The notes: a model not told the origin generated them from the letters alone. A DNA stretch of 64,000 nt from Spinacia oleracea (GCF_020520425.1 NC_079487.1:126316385-126380384), one strand, 5' to 3'; positions 12,838-25,057 are shown, numbered from the stretch's first letter. A program made the numbers and translations.

Positions 12838-15800
12838 TTACGAATGAGACCCACGAGCATGTAGCCTCTTCCTTTCAAGTTCAAGCTAAGGATGAAAAGA
12901 AAACATGAAGTCAGAACAGAGGTAAAATGACTGCAAAGAAGTATGGAGTACCCTTACAATTCAGAAATCAAAGGTTGGTCTGGGTTAGTCTTACCACTTT
13001 CCTGACACGCTCATTTGCTGCCGGGGTACCTCCAGAAACAGACTCCGGAAAGTATGGACTACAAACTCGGACTTGATCCATCACAACTATAACAGTCTTG
13101 TCCCAGCGCACAGGAAGCCTGCATATACATACCATAATTGAAAATATCCCATTAGAAGCTGCAAAATGTTTCTACACTGTCATATGACACAAGAAAGGAT
13201 TCAGAATGAGACATTGTATGTCTGTATATGTCTTAGCCAGAACATTTAATACCAATATATCAACATCCAAGCAGTGTTGGAGGTACTGGAAGGAGCTTAA
13301 TTAACAAAATAGAAGACAAGGAAATGGTTCCATTAGAAATTTAGAATCAAGCTAATTGGAAGAATTCACTGCCAGCATGATTATGAAAGAGTTGACTCAG
13401 CAATGATATCTTCTATGAAAGAGTTTATAGCATGATTTGCTATAAAGACTATGAAAGAGTTGACTCTGCCATGATATCTTCTGTGAATTATATGCAAAGA
13501 TTGCAAACACCAAAACAGGTTTTACGATAGCAAGTAGTAAGAGTGTCATCGCAACGTAAAAGGAACCTCAGACAGTAGTCAGACCACGACATCCAGTGCA
13601 AGTCCAAAGTAAACTTTAATCTGATAAAAATATTGAAATAGTGATTGGGAAAGATGTATAGATGACATAAAGGCAACTTTGTATTTTGCTGCAAATCAAG
13701 CAATTGGTTTAGAAGGATTTTGTGAGAATAGGTGCCATTTAAAACAACCCACTAGAATAGTGTAATAGCAAGTTGGTTTTAGCTATCACAGATTATCCCC
13801 TTTTTCTCTTTTTTGTTAAACATTAGGATTCTGGGATCATCAAATGATCAGAGTTATAAGGGAGTATATCAATTTACTTACGAAGTAAAAAATAAAAAAC
13901 CACCACCCTAGCCTAGACTTTTGTGTGCAAAGAGGTTCTTCAAGGAATGTCAGATTAATTTTCTCTACCATTTCCCTTTTTTCTGTTTCGAATCTACATA
14001 CATGTATGAGATTTATTCTTCTAAAAGAATATTATTTTCTTTTTTGGGAAGGGGAAAAATGTATGTACAAGTTTTCAACCAATGTGATCGAAGGAAATAT
14101 TAAAATGGTTGTGCTTCTTCTCTTTAGTACAAGTATAAATCACAGTGCACAAAATTATTATTCTACAATGACAAATAACTACAGAAAAAACAGTCATTCT
14201 TCTATATCTATTTCTAGCACTATGCCCAATAATTTTCCTTGAACAATCATCTAATATACTAGTAATATGTCTAGGTTACCTATAATTCTATCTTCTATAT
14301 ACCCCAAAAATGTCTCATGAGCTCGATGTATGATAGATGATTTAAGGTCTAGTATCACCTCAACTCTTAGTTGTTACGAGTCAATTACTTTAAGCATCCC
14401 ACCAATTTACCCCCATTAAGCCTTGGGTAGAACCGTAGAAGGGTAAGGATATAAAAGAGGTGATATGTTCATGGTCTTAGTGGCTAGTTGAAAGTCAATA
14501 GATTCTCAAGAGGCTTCTTGAAATTCAAAAACCTTCCCTTAGCTTGTTACATGACTTTTTAATAAACTTCCAAAACAATCACACCAAGAGTCCTTTTATC
14601 GAACACAGTCAACCTTCAGCCTGGTCTCATATGTAACCCCAATTGTTGATCAACCCAAGTGTAAAAAACCCTGTTGTGGATCTTCAGAAGAGCATCGGTA
14701 ACATGCGTCATAGCCAATGGGTATTATTTTCAAAAATATTCTTTGCACTCTTCTCTTAACATGAGTCATTCCATTCACCAATGTATACCACATTTCAGAA
14801 AGCTAGTGAGAAAGCTAGACTTGGCTTTATGTTTTATATCCCACTATTGTCCAAGAAAAGCCAGAATATCTATGAATAATAACTTCTCCACAGTAGTCAA
14901 CCTTATACTACACTCCCGCCGTTCCACAATACTCGCAACTGTTGACCGGACACATAGTTTTAGGAGGAGAGTTGAATATTCAAGGAAATGAATAAATTAA
15001 GTTGTAAGGAAATGACTATGTTATTGTTTCACAAGAACAATGAGTCCTTTACTTTTGTTGGTGTGAGGGGGGTGTTTGGGGTATCATTTTTTTAATATTG
15101 TTGCACAACTTACTAAATATTTGTGAGGACCATTGGAGAGGGGGAAATAATAGCATAAGTGTGATCCCTCACTAGTGTCGAAAGCATTCAGGAACGGGGC
15201 CAAAAAAAGGCAAGTGTTGCAAGTATTCTTGAACGGAGGGAGTAATACATAGAGTCTAGCCCATGCACTTGGGTGACATTAAGTGAAACTTGGAGAATTC
15301 CATCCACTTAAATATATTTCCTTTGTTTGTATTTAATCTACACACTTTTAACTTACTATTTTTAGACAATGGGCCTATCACTTACTCTCACATAAACTAC
15401 TTTACGCGTGATCTCTCTCCTAAAATTGTATAGGAGCCTTGATTTTGATGAAGGCAAGTCTGTGGATAAAATAAAAACAGAGGGAGTACTAGTTCCCCAG
15501 TTATGTAAACCTTTAGATTACAATATTTTTCCCGCCAATTCAAGATCTTATGTCAATAATTATGGTCCCGGAGTAGTGGAGACCTGAAAGTTTTGGAGGG
15601 ACTTTGCAAATCTTTGACTTCAATCATATCAAGAAATTACATTAGGCACAAAGCAACCATCCAAGCATGACTTGTATGGTTGAGGTTAAATCGAGGATTA
15701 ATATCAAGAAATAAACATGTTCACCCCAATAGGCCCAATTTGCATCAAGATTCTAATATATACTCCATAAGGATCTCAGGGGGGTAATCCTAGTGTCAAT

Positions 15801-18800
15801 TCTTACTAGTGCTAGAGGCCAGCAAGAATCTAGAGAACCTTAGTGGTTTTTAGGTGACACTTAGAGATCTCCAGCCCCTTCTGAAACATTACAACTTAAT
15901 AACTTATCAGGTACCCATTTGTACGGTTTATACCTTCAGAAATCAGAATACATTTTATTCGAGAAAATCAAGATTTTATATCATCTACCAGTCCCAACTC
16001 CCAATTAGCGGAAGACCTGAAGATCCTAGATGCCTATTGGGACCCGCGAGATTTATTCCTTATTAATACCATGAAATTCCATAAGCCTCAAGGCACCCTG
16101 TAATCGACTGGAAATGGGGGGAAATTAGATGACTGGTTGTACTAGTGCTGCAATTAAATCATACACTATTCAGCATACAATCCCAGGCTTTCGAGTGGCT
16201 GGACACTCCCCACTAAAAAGCTAAAACAAAACAAAATAAAACTCTCATCATTTTCATCCCGTCTTCCCTCTCACTGAGCCTTCTCTATATATAATTCCTA
16301 GTTGCCTTCCCTCTCACTGACCCTCCTCTATATATAATTCCTAGTTGCCTTCCTCCTCAAGCTAAGAATAACCAACTTATTTGTGTTTAGAGTGCGTCTT
16401 TCCCTATACGTCTATACTTGATGCATTAGTGCATTACACACCCTTCCAATAATGACTTGTGAGGTTCTGCTGGGGTAAGCAGGACCTAATATTATAAAGT
16501 TAGGAAACAAAAATATTCACTCCAACTTACATCAAGATTCTAATATACTCCACAAGGAACTCATAGGTGTAATCTATTTTTGGTGTCATTTCTCAGTAGT
16601 CTAAGTCTCTATGAGGCCGCCATGACCCCAGAAAACCTTAGTGCATCCCGTAACTCCATGCTTACGCTTTTTATTCATTCCTCCTCAATACAAGATGCTC
16701 TTAGCAAGCTACAAGGCCTACAACCTTACTGATGGGCACATAAAGGAGGTTGCAACAGGTTAAGATGTCTACAACCTTACCCAAAACCAAGGGATAGTCA
16801 ATCTCCAAAAACCATTAAACCACATAATATAAAGAAAAAAAAATTGAGAAAACTTCACATCTCTGACAAAATCCATACTCTTCTAGTCTTCTATCAAACA
16901 TCTTGTAATCAGAAATATATAAGCCCGCCAAGTTCCTATTTTACTTGATGTGGCCAAGGTGGTAATTTGATGTTCTCTAGTCTGATCTCCACTTGGGAAA
17001 GGTTGAGATAATCAAAGAGCTTGATTCCAAGTAACCCTTCCATCCCTACTTCACACTTGCCTTAGCACAAAGAGAGGGAGAGAGAGAAAGACACAGAGAG
17101 AGGGAGAGGGGAGAGAAACTTTACTAGGAAAGGCAAGTCACAAGTATGAAAATTTTTGGGATATCCATTTTAGGCAAGTGTGGGATGGAGGGAGTTTTAA
17201 AAGATGCAGTCAAGGAACTTTCAACAATTTGGTCCAGCTGTCCTATCAAAATTCATAAACCTATGTATTCAAATGGGTTTATATCTAATAGAATAATCCA
17301 ACAAGAACAAACAAAAAAAAATGTCCTCCATCTGAGACTCTGAGAGGAGGCGAAATGAAAGTTAGTTGAGAGACTGAGACATGCAAGTGGGCAAACTTAT
17401 ATGTCTCATACTATAAGCTCCATCCAAAAGTACCACCGTGCTATTGAATGTCGTTTCAAAGAAGGGCAGAACTTTCTTAATTAGCCAGTGTCTACAACAC
17501 TCCAACGTCAAGCTTCTAAATCATTCACTTACGTTGACATTAAAAATACATGAGCTAAAATTATACCCCTCAAAACCCCAATATAAAATGATTTTGATCT
17601 AAAAAACTACCAGTGGGAACAGCAAAATTACACATTAGACTTCTTCAATTTCATGACCTGCTTCCATTGAGAAATCCCGGAAGCATTTAATTCTTTCAGT
17701 TCGAGACTCGTATGCAAATTACAGTAATAACCCCTAAGAGAACAACTTTTTCCTAGGTCCATTCACAACTTCACAAGCTCGTGAAGTTTCCTTCAAGGCT
17801 AAAACATCTACCCAAGAATCCAAAGAAGGAAATAATAACAGCCATTCAAAATATTCCAGGCATTGTTCTAGCAATAGGAGAATATTTAAGTTAACCCCTA
17901 GTCAACATCCCTAATTGTCCTAGTTCCTAAAATCCTACCATAACTTACATATATACTACTTTAGAATGCAAGGTAGAAAATACTAGTGCACTTTCATTTT
18001 TACTTATTGAAACATTGACACCAAAATTTACCAACTAGAGAAGGGTTTTAAGTTATGTTGCTAAAGCCGCCTATCTAAGGCTGTTTAATGACGGAGTAAG
18101 GCATTCAAGCTATCAGCATTTATCTGGTCCGGTCAATTAACAAACCGTACTCATCAACCTCTCAAAACCCGACCTTCAGCTCAATTCTCATGAAGTACCA
18201 ATAATTATAAAAATGCACTCATATCAATTTAATAACAAAAATTCAACACTCTAATTTCACATCAATAAAGTAAGGATTAAAGGGCACATTACGTTTTCGA
18301 CAAAGCATCAAAAATGTTCTGAGCTTCAGCCGTCACTCCCACTCCAATCCTCTCCGCTTCAATTTCCGCTTGCCTTCAAAAACAACAATTAACAACAAGC
18401 CCACCAAATCAACATAGGAAGCTAATATTAACCCCCCAAAACACCCACCAATAAAGGGCAAAAAACCTGACCTAATAGCAGATTCTTCTCTAGCTTGAAG
18501 AGAAGAAAGATCAAGATAACAGTTCTTTAGATCAAGAGGATCTTCAGCTTGGCGCAAAAATGTGAATTCTTTGATGTAATTGGCCTTCAATAACCTCAAA
18601 TTCTTTCTAGGTCCCGATTTCGAACCCTCTTGTGAAACCCCAGGAAAAACCAATGTTAAGGAGCTCCAAAAAATCAAAACCCAGATACCAATTGACAAAT
18701 TAATCACGCCCGGGATCAATTAGCATAAAAAAAACACAATGAAATTGGAAATAAAAAAAATTGAAATTGAGGAAGGATATGAAGGACGAGAATGTTGGAA

Positions 18801-18913
18801 GCTCGATCAAAGGTGATGACTTGGGCTTCAAAATCGTCGCCTAATGTAGTCTTGATCGAGAGTACACATCCGATTGCAAACTCTTCGGTTACTGGGTCCA
18901 TCATCGTCGCCAT
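12838..18913 (-). CDS. LSM12: LSM12-like protein (Lsm domain plus AD domain)
   Basis: Probable RNA-associated protein of the LSM12 family. Exons (minus strand, first to last): 18781-18913, 18472-18631, 18293-18373, 12995-13118, 12838-12885. They sum to 546 nt, or 181 aa plus TAA. The Lsm-like part is about residues 8-70 (EFAIGCVLSIKTTLGDDFEA, then the short loop to GPRKNLRLLKANYIKEF). The AD-type helical part follows (NCYLDLSSLQAREESAIRQA, GVGVTAEAQNIFDALSKT, LPVRWDKT, GGTPAANERVRKV). The C-terminus is LELERKRLHARGSHS. Intron 1 is only in frame as an AT-AC U12-type intron (see separate entry). Intron 4 is about 5.2 kb and carries MITEs and tandem repeats. The start ATG has a short untranslated leader. 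No break is seen. Open frames that read through introns 1 and 2 are not the real product. Confidence 0.92.
13385..13492. repeat. Local tandem repeat in LSM12 intron 4
   Basis: Words such as TATGAAAGAGTTGACTC and ATGATATCTTCT recur two to three times with small changes. It lies inside the 5.2-kb intron and has no coding sense. Confidence 0.6.
14911..15242. mobile_element. Stowaway MITE in LSM12 intron 4
   Basis: The left end CACTCCCGCCGTTCCACAAT and the right end (minus strand) CTCCCTCCGTTCAAGAATAC are inverted relatives with the CTCCCTCCGT core of Stowaway ends. TA dinucleotides flank both ends (14,909-14,910 and 15,243-15,244). About 332 bp. Confidence 0.8.
15305..15489. mobile_element. Stowaway-like relic
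   Basis: The right end reads AACAGAGGGAGTA. The left end is a decayed TTTCCTTTGTTTGTATTTAA. Inverted ends are of the Stowaway type but weak. Confidence 0.45.
15720..16640. repeat. Dispersed duplication inside LSM12 intron 4
   Basis: The stretch near 15,735-15,850 (CATCAAGATTCTAATATA...AGAACCTTAGTG) recurs, diverged, near 16,530-16,650. A separate two-copy tandem repeat of about 51 bp (CTTCCCTCTCACTGA..CTATATATAATTCCTAGTTG) spans about 16,260-16,355. A GA-rich tract lies at 17,071-17,115. No exon is needed in this interval. Confidence 0.6.
18632..18780 (-). other. U12-type AT-AC intron in the LSM12-like gene
   Basis: On the minus strand exon 1 ends C|ATATCCTT, which matches the U12-class 5' splice site consensus. 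The branch-like element TCCTTAAC lies at 18,655-18,662, about 23 nt before a terminal AC at 18,632-18,633. Joining at these sites restores the frame SNILVL-Q-EGSKSGPRKN. I found no GT-AG pair that gives this family-typical junction. Confidence 0.88.
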
Positions 18914-19309
18914 TGTTGCGCACTTTTTTCTGCAACTTTATCGTGTTTTTCTGTAAGAACTGCACTGGAGAATAGAGTGGGGTTATGTTATGTTGCGTGA
19001 GAACTGAAGAGGAAGAAATTAAGAAAGGTTTGTGACTATTAGGATTTTTTTATCTTCGTCTAATACAATACCTTGTTCAAAGATCGGATTGAATCGGATT
19101 GGACCGGAGACAACCAATCCAATCTCCGGGTCAAAAATTATAATATTCCAATCTCTAATTCAAACCCTCTAAAATTTGTGTCATTTGTTCTAGGTTTTAT
19201 TTGTTTTCTAATATATGTGGGAATTGGGATAGTGTTGATTTAACCTTGTGATAGTTAGGTTGCAGCTTGCAAGGCACAAATTTTGCTAGTTATACCTATG
19301 AGTTTGGTG

Positions 19310-19425
19310 TATATGAGCCACAAGGGCAATATAAATTACAAATGGGGGTAGGGGGATTCGAACCTGAGACCTATTGTACACAGACCCTCAGTCTTAACCA
19401 CTAGGCCAAGACATCATTGGTTTAT
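19310..19425 (-). mobile_element. tRNA-derived SINE fragment, minus strand
   Basis: On the minus strand TGGCCTAGTGGTTAAG (A-box-like) is followed by GGTTCGAATCCCCC (B-box-like), then a body including TATTGCCCTTGTGGCTCAT. The same body recurs near 41,860, so this is a dispersed family and not a tRNA gene. Confidence 0.75.
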
Positions 19426-19637
19426 ACCTATGAGTGATAGAGTGCTAATGGTATTGTAGGGTTTTTTTTTTTTAATCGTTCATTGTACTTTGTTTTTCGT
19501 AAAATTGTATATGTTGTATTTTCTAATTTCGAAATGCAAGTTAGGGAAATTTGATGAACCCCGATTAGAACTCGTCAAAGACCTAAACTTTGTCCGGTTA
19601 ATCGAAGAGGATATACGATCGACTTTCATTTACATCA

Positions 19638-20321
19638 TTTGACATTTGTAGCTATTTTAACACTGGAAAAAATAAAAGGCACGCAAACTATTTAATTTAT
19701 TTTTTGGTATAGTGAGAACCACAAAGGGCAATGCCATAAATGGTGTAAACGAGATTCGATCTCAGGTCTTGGGTACCACTCCTTGAAGATTTTACCACCT
19801 AAATTAAATGACATCTATACACAAACCATTTTATAAATAACTGAATTCGATATGAAATTGAAGAATAGAATAGCTAAAATCTTACATAAGACTTAAAATG
19901 TTGGAGGATCAATTAATGTTGATGACTTGTACTCCAAATTTATAACACAACGTATCTTGATTGATAACACAACGTAGTCTTGATTGATAACACACACTGT
20001 GACGTAATTTTGCAATCAAGACTATGTTGTTTATAAATTTGGAGCACGAGTCATCAAAATTAATTGATCCTCCAACATTTTAAGTTTTAGCTAATTCTAT
20101 TCTTCAATTTCATATGGGATTCAGTTATTTATAAAATGATTTGTGTATAGATGTTATTTAATTTAGTTGGTAAAGTTTTAAAGGGGTGATATCCAAAACC
20201 TAAAATTGAATATCGCTTAAACCATTTGTCGCATTGTCCTTTTACTCTCTCTACACAAAAAAATAAAATAAAATATATTGCTTTTACTTTCAGTGTTAAA
20301 AGGAGCCACAAATGTCAAACT
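19638..20321. repeat. Long inverted repeat, arms of about 310-325 bp
   Basis: Left arm about 19,638-19,962, right arm about 20,008-20,321. Matching blocks in inverse order include TTGACATTTGTAGC / GCCACAAATGTCAA, ATTTTATAAATAACTGAATT / its complement near 20,120, TGTTGGAGGATCAATTAA / TTAATTGATCCTCCAACA, and CCAAATTTATAA / TTATAAATTTGG. The arms differ by scattered substitutions and small indels. A SINE-like piece is included in both arms. The short loop carries a duplicated CTTGATTGATAACAC. A transcript would fold into a very long hairpin. Confidence 0.85.
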
Positions 20322-20540
20322 ACCGTGAATATATGTGATTATTCAAAGGAAACATTTAAATTCTCCGAAGAAATCAACCCATTTCATGTTTTTTTTTTGT
20401 CGGTGGAGGTGATTTCAATCCCACATTTCCACTACGTACGCACTTATGCAACAAAGTTGCAATTGGCAAATGGCAAGCATAAATTGGATTGAGTTTCTAT
20501 ATTTAACAAAAATTCTAAGACCTTTAATTTTCTTTTAATC

Positions 20541-20850
20541 AACAAAAGTCTTGCATGCACAAGGTGTACAATAAATTTATTGTGCACTAACATAACTTTT
20601 ACTCAGTTTTCTCTAACTTTTATATTATTAAAAAAAAGTTAATAGATAAACATTTTAAAGTGTTAAATGGTTAATTTTATTCTACATTCTATGATTTTGA
20701 AGAAATATTTTTTATTAAATGAAAACTTATATTACTAAAATGTAGATAACTTTTACGTATATAAGGGTAACTTTTAAGCACTTTACGTCAACTTTAATTT
20801 CGGTGTATAATATTTATCGTACACTTCATGTAAATAAAATTTGTGTTTAA
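20541..20850. mobile_element. MITE copy 2, inverted relative to 2,092-2,415
   Basis: Reads as the reverse complement of the copy near the left edge: CTTGCATGCACAAGGTGTAC at its left, CGTACACTTCATGTAAATAA at its right. Same internal order of words. Confidence 0.6.
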
Positions 20851-20859
20851 TCAAAGCAC

Positions 20860-22020
20860 ACAAAAGTTAATTAATTATCCATGTTAGGGTGTTAGGTTGG
20901 TTCGTATGATATCACGTGTTTGTGTTGATTAAAAGGTCTAGGAGAAAATTGATATCCATATGATTATTATAAATAATGATGGGGACCTTTATATTAGGTG
21001 TATCAATTAAATGTAGTGTAAGTTCTCAACACCTTTTTGTTTTTCCTTGGACGAGATCTCAACAATTGCTTTCTTTGGTTTCTAGCAATGTCATGTGTGC
21101 TTCCTTTGTGTCTTTTACCACGAGAGACGCCTTAATTTGCACAAAATTTGAGCGTAGTTTGCGACCCAAAATTGTATATTCAACAATGCCACTTCTTCTT
21201 ATGGATTAATATTTGTGATTTGTCAATCACTTTTATTTTCATGTCTAAAATAATATCAATACCAACCAATACGAAGAAACGGCACACAAGTGATATATGA
21301 TTATAGGACAGAAAATTTAGACTTGTGGTTTGCACTTTTTCGATGATGTTTCTTAAATCTAAGTTATCTATCGATGTCTTGCTTGGATGTCAATATTAAA
21401 TGATGATAATGTTTTTTATGTTTGATTTTCGTAATTTATGGGTTTTTACCAAGCGGGCAATATATATTTAAATTATTTTACCTCTTACTTTTAATATAAT
21501 CTTAGGTTGAAAATTGTTTAGTCCAAAGTATTTTCTAGTATTTTGTTGTTAATTTTCAAAACCAAACGTGATTGTTATAAATATAACTATTTTTTTACAT
21601 AATGGTTTAATCTAAATTATACGTTTTTCAAAATCATAAAACCAAAATTGGAAAGTGACCGTGATACAGAATGAGCCTTATTGGCATTCACTCACAAGGG
21701 ATATGTACTACAAATATACGTGGAAAGCTTGTGATTGGATCTTATTTTTGGGTTTACGACTCAATGCATGTCTACATTAATTATTGCTGGCTTTCATAGA
21801 TTCCAATCGAGAAAACAAAATTATTAAAATAAAAAAAAGGCAATTCATCTTACAGTTTAGAGAAGTCAAAGAGTGGTTAGATTTAGCAATGGTAGCATTG
21901 CTAGCATACATTGCATACTTAACAACAATGCAACATGCACCACGTTCTTGCCTGTCTTGTCTTAAAATACCATTCGTATTGTCGAATACTTTGCTACTAA
22001 AAACAACTAGCTACATTATT
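20860..22020. other. Intergenic, nothing recognised
   Basis: AT-rich DNA. The open frames at 20,976-21,209 and 21,784-22,056 have no family features. Confidence 0.4.
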
Positions 22021-22025
22021 TTTAA

Positions 22026-23500
22026 TTTTTTTTTTTTTTTTTTTTTTTTGACATAAGCTCAATTTTGCATAAATAAAAGAGTTTACAAACTAAAGTCCTT
22101 AATTATGGACCATTACATTTACTACAAAACAAACTAAAAACATAAATGCTAAGATATCGTGCTCTTCTCGGTTGGTATCCCGATTGTTGAATTGACTTTG
22201 TTTACATTGCCACACTGAAAGTAGCATGCCAAAGCCTTTCTTGATGCTTTTTTTGTGGAAGACTGGGATATTGGGACAATAACTTGGAGGTTCCCTTAAG
22301 ATACTGAAACAATTAAAATCCAAAGAAAGAAGTAGAAGAGTAGTAATGACACAAGCCAGTTGCAAAGGACTTGTGATTTGCTCACAAGAGGCATGAGTCA
22401 CTAAAAGTGACTCAAAAAGCATGCTATTAACAGCAGCGCTAAGATATAAGGTTTTGAAAGCGACAAACACAGTCATCGCTAACCTAAAATGAGAATTAAC
22501 ATAAGTTAATCCCATAAACGACCTAACAACCAAGACCCATGTAAACCTGAACCCCCTCCCACACATATCTCCTTTCCTCGGCATAGCACCCAAAACAGAG
22601 CCTCCAATGTTGCTAACACTCATTCCCTCAAATTTCCTATTACCTAATCCCAACACATCTACTCCAATCTTCCAAATTAGGACATCCCACATAGGACTCC
22701 CCATAAACATCCAAGAACTCAAAAACCCATCTTTAATTAAACCTACAACAATCTCAAATTGGTAAACAACCAACCTACACACAGAAAAGCAAACCAGAGC
22801 TATCCAAAGCAATCTACATTCAACTGCATACAACCTATGCACCCACCATAAACACATAAAAACAACCAAATAAGATAACAAACCCATAATCATTGAGGTT
22901 ACTAAAACAAGAGGAAATTAAAAGCCTTAAATTGAATCCCGGACCTAACCTTTACCTTTATCGGCAAGATCGGGATTTTCCCGACACTACAAGACGACGG
23001 CGATTAGGAAACCTTTAGAAAACAGAGACTTAATTCCCAAATACCAAGAATACAACCCAAACCAGAAAATCTATCCCAAACAATTAAACCCTACCCCTAA
23101 AAATTAACCTTTACCTGAAAATAAACACCGGCGGCACTTTACCTTTACCGATGATAAAAGCGGCGGCGATTAGGTGGTAGGTGGAATAGATTAGGTTGAA
23201 ATTCTGGACCAATAACCTCCGAAACGGGTGAGCCGAAACCCTAGCTTGGTTGGATGGCGGCGCAAACAGAAGAAGCACACTAAAACAACTCCGAATTAAA
23301 ATTTACCAGATCCGATAAGAAGAAGCACACTAAGAGGAGGTAGAAGCTTCTCTTTCGACCAAGCTTGGCTCCGTCTTCTTCTTCCCCGCCAGAAACACGA
23401 AGCTACACCGCTAACAATAGGGTAGCAGGCTCGCCGGCGGCCGATTAGCGAGTCGTGGCCACCAGCGAGCCGGCTAATGTGGCGGCTAGGTTTAGGGTTT
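22026..23500 (-). mobile_element. Poly(A)-tailed retroelement or retrocopy with an unrecognised ORF
   Basis: On the minus strand the unit begins near 23,500 with a GC-rich leader (CCTAAACCTAGCCGCC) and ends with GAGCTTATGTC plus a 24-A tail at 22,026-22,049. This is the layout of an LINE-type retrotransposition product. The leader includes a short tandem duplication (GAAGAAGCACACTAA twice, near 23,270 and 23,315). Superfamily and autonomous partner are unknown. A clear target duplication could not be confirmed. Confidence 0.55.
22099..22893 (-). CDS. Hypothetical 264-aa ORF inside the poly(A)-tailed unit
   Basis: Open from ATG to stop with no interruption. The N-terminal 60 residues are hydrophobic (LLSYLVVFMCLWWVH, LLWIALVCFSVCRLVVY), then GSPMWDVLIWKIGVDV, a middle hydrophobic stretch, and a basic C-terminal part (HKKSIKKGF). 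I recognise no domain. It lies downstream of a long leader and upstream of the A-tail, so it may be the coding part of a retrocopied transcript, or a chance ORF in a transposon. Not assigned a function. Confidence 0.35.
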   Translation of the reverse strand: MIMGLLSYLVVFMCLWWVHRLYAVECRLLWIALVCFSVCRLVVYQFEIVVGLIKDGFLSSWMFMGSPMWDVLIWKIGVDVLGLGNRKFEGMSVSNIGGSVLGAMPRKGDMCGRGFRFTWVLVVRSFMGLTYVNSHFRLAMTVFVAFKTLYLSAAVNSMLFESLLVTHASCEQITSPLQLACVITTLLLLSLDFNCFSILREPPSYCPNIPVFHKKSIKKGFGMLLSVWQCKQSQFNNRDTNREEHDILAFMFLVCFVVNVMVHN

Positions 23501-23519
23501 TAAAATTTTGGCCATATAA

Positions 23520-25057
23520 AAAAAATGTTAAAAAAATTTTAGGTCTTTCTACGTTATATCCTTGTATTTTATTGATTTATACGTGTTTTTTTTTTTTTAA
23601 ATCGTGATTTTAAATGTTGAGTTAACAACAAAGATAAGGTAAATTATACTTCATTATAGAGAAACCTTTATTTGTTTTAAAAGTAAATGATTTTTTAAAT
23701 ATTTGGCTAACAATAAGGATAGGTTGATTATATTTTACAAGTATCGATGGACAACCTCATATGCATGAGTACACACATGAGTATAATATAGAAAAACCCA
23801 AGTGCTACATTTTTCCTTTTGTACGAAGTATAATCGCTGACGTAAACGGTGTGGTGGGAACTAAGAAATCGTGAAAATGCACTACCTTTTATAGTGTACC
23901 CAACCATTGGTCATAGCTTGTTTATAAGGAGGGAGAGAGCATTATAAGCAATGACGAAATACAGAGTAATGGAGTATGAGAGATAAGAAGTAGGGAAGAG
24001 AGAAAAGCAAGACTTGGTCATACTCATGAGTCATGACCCATGACCAATACTAATTATTGGGCATAGGATGTAGGGATGACAAGTGGAAATAAAATTGTTT
24101 AATTTTATTTTATTTAATTTTGGTGCTTTCTTTGGGCCTTCCTTCACGAGCAATTAAAAAAAGACCGGGAACGAGAGTTGACCATGAGTAAAATATAAGG
24201 GAGGATTTATTTTATTTTATTTGATGACCAATTATCTTTGGCCATCCACTAGTTTTACTCTTAACATTAGCTCTTATTCTTTTGTAGTCTCTTTTTTTAA
24301 TTTTATTTTCATGCAAAAACATAGATGATGTGACACTAGCTCAAAATCAGAGCTAGAACTAGCTGCTATTTCACAAATTTCTCTTACAAACTACTCCGTA
24401 TAAATAAGAGTCCTCCGTTATTAAATGGGCTACTCTTTTTTTTGAAGGAGAAAAGTTCGTGCAAATGTCTACGTGTCACGACGTCACGTGGTGCTCTCCC
24501 GATCCATAAGTTCATGCTATAACCCATTTTCGTTTAAAAACAATGAGAAATATAGTTTGCAAAAGATTCGAACGTATACCTCCGTTTTCAATCATAACGC
24601 ATTATTCAATTGAGCTATAATATTTTACATATTATCTTTGCAAAATGAACATTATATTATAAATTAATAGTACTCCGTATTTGTTTAAGGAATGTATTTT
24701 GAGAATACGAAACCCTTTTAGCAATATTGCGAGAAATCGTTAAAAGTTACCCCAACAGAGATAAATAGATTAGTTGGCCAAACCCACCCTAAATTCTTGG
24801 TTTTTATTTTTACTTTGACTTCATCAGATCCCCATCACTCTCTCCACTCTCTTCTCTGTCTCACCGTCTCCCCTCAAATGCCAATTCATAGAAATAAATC
24901 CTGTAAAAAAATCCAGTGAGATATAAATAATCCACCACCTTCCCATTATTATTTCAGTAATTCACCATTTTCATATTTTGCTGGAACCTTTCTGCAGAAA
25001 GTAGAGAGAGAAAGTGAAACAGGGGACAAAATAGAGAAGAAAAAAAGAAAGATTCAA
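23520..25057. other. Intergenic, upstream of the TBL gene
   Basis: AT-rich with a 'tactccgta' MITE-like word near 24,671. Two ACGT-core boxes are at 24,471-24,492. CT-rich leader-like DNA precedes the TBL start from about 24,830. No other gene is seen. Confidence 0.4.
24471..24492 (+). promoter_or_regulatory. Clustered ACGT-core boxes (ABRE/G-box-like)
   Basis: ACGTGTC and GACGTCACGTGG stand within 22 bp, about 570 bp upstream of the TBL start codon. These match known bZIP/bHLH-type ACGT boxes. Use in this gene is inferred only. Confidence 0.35.

Noticed and set aside
18333-18719. A 128-aa open frame with hydrophobic segments, minus strand
   Set aside because: It reads through introns 1 and 2 of the LSM12-like gene; the spliced reading explains the conserved part.
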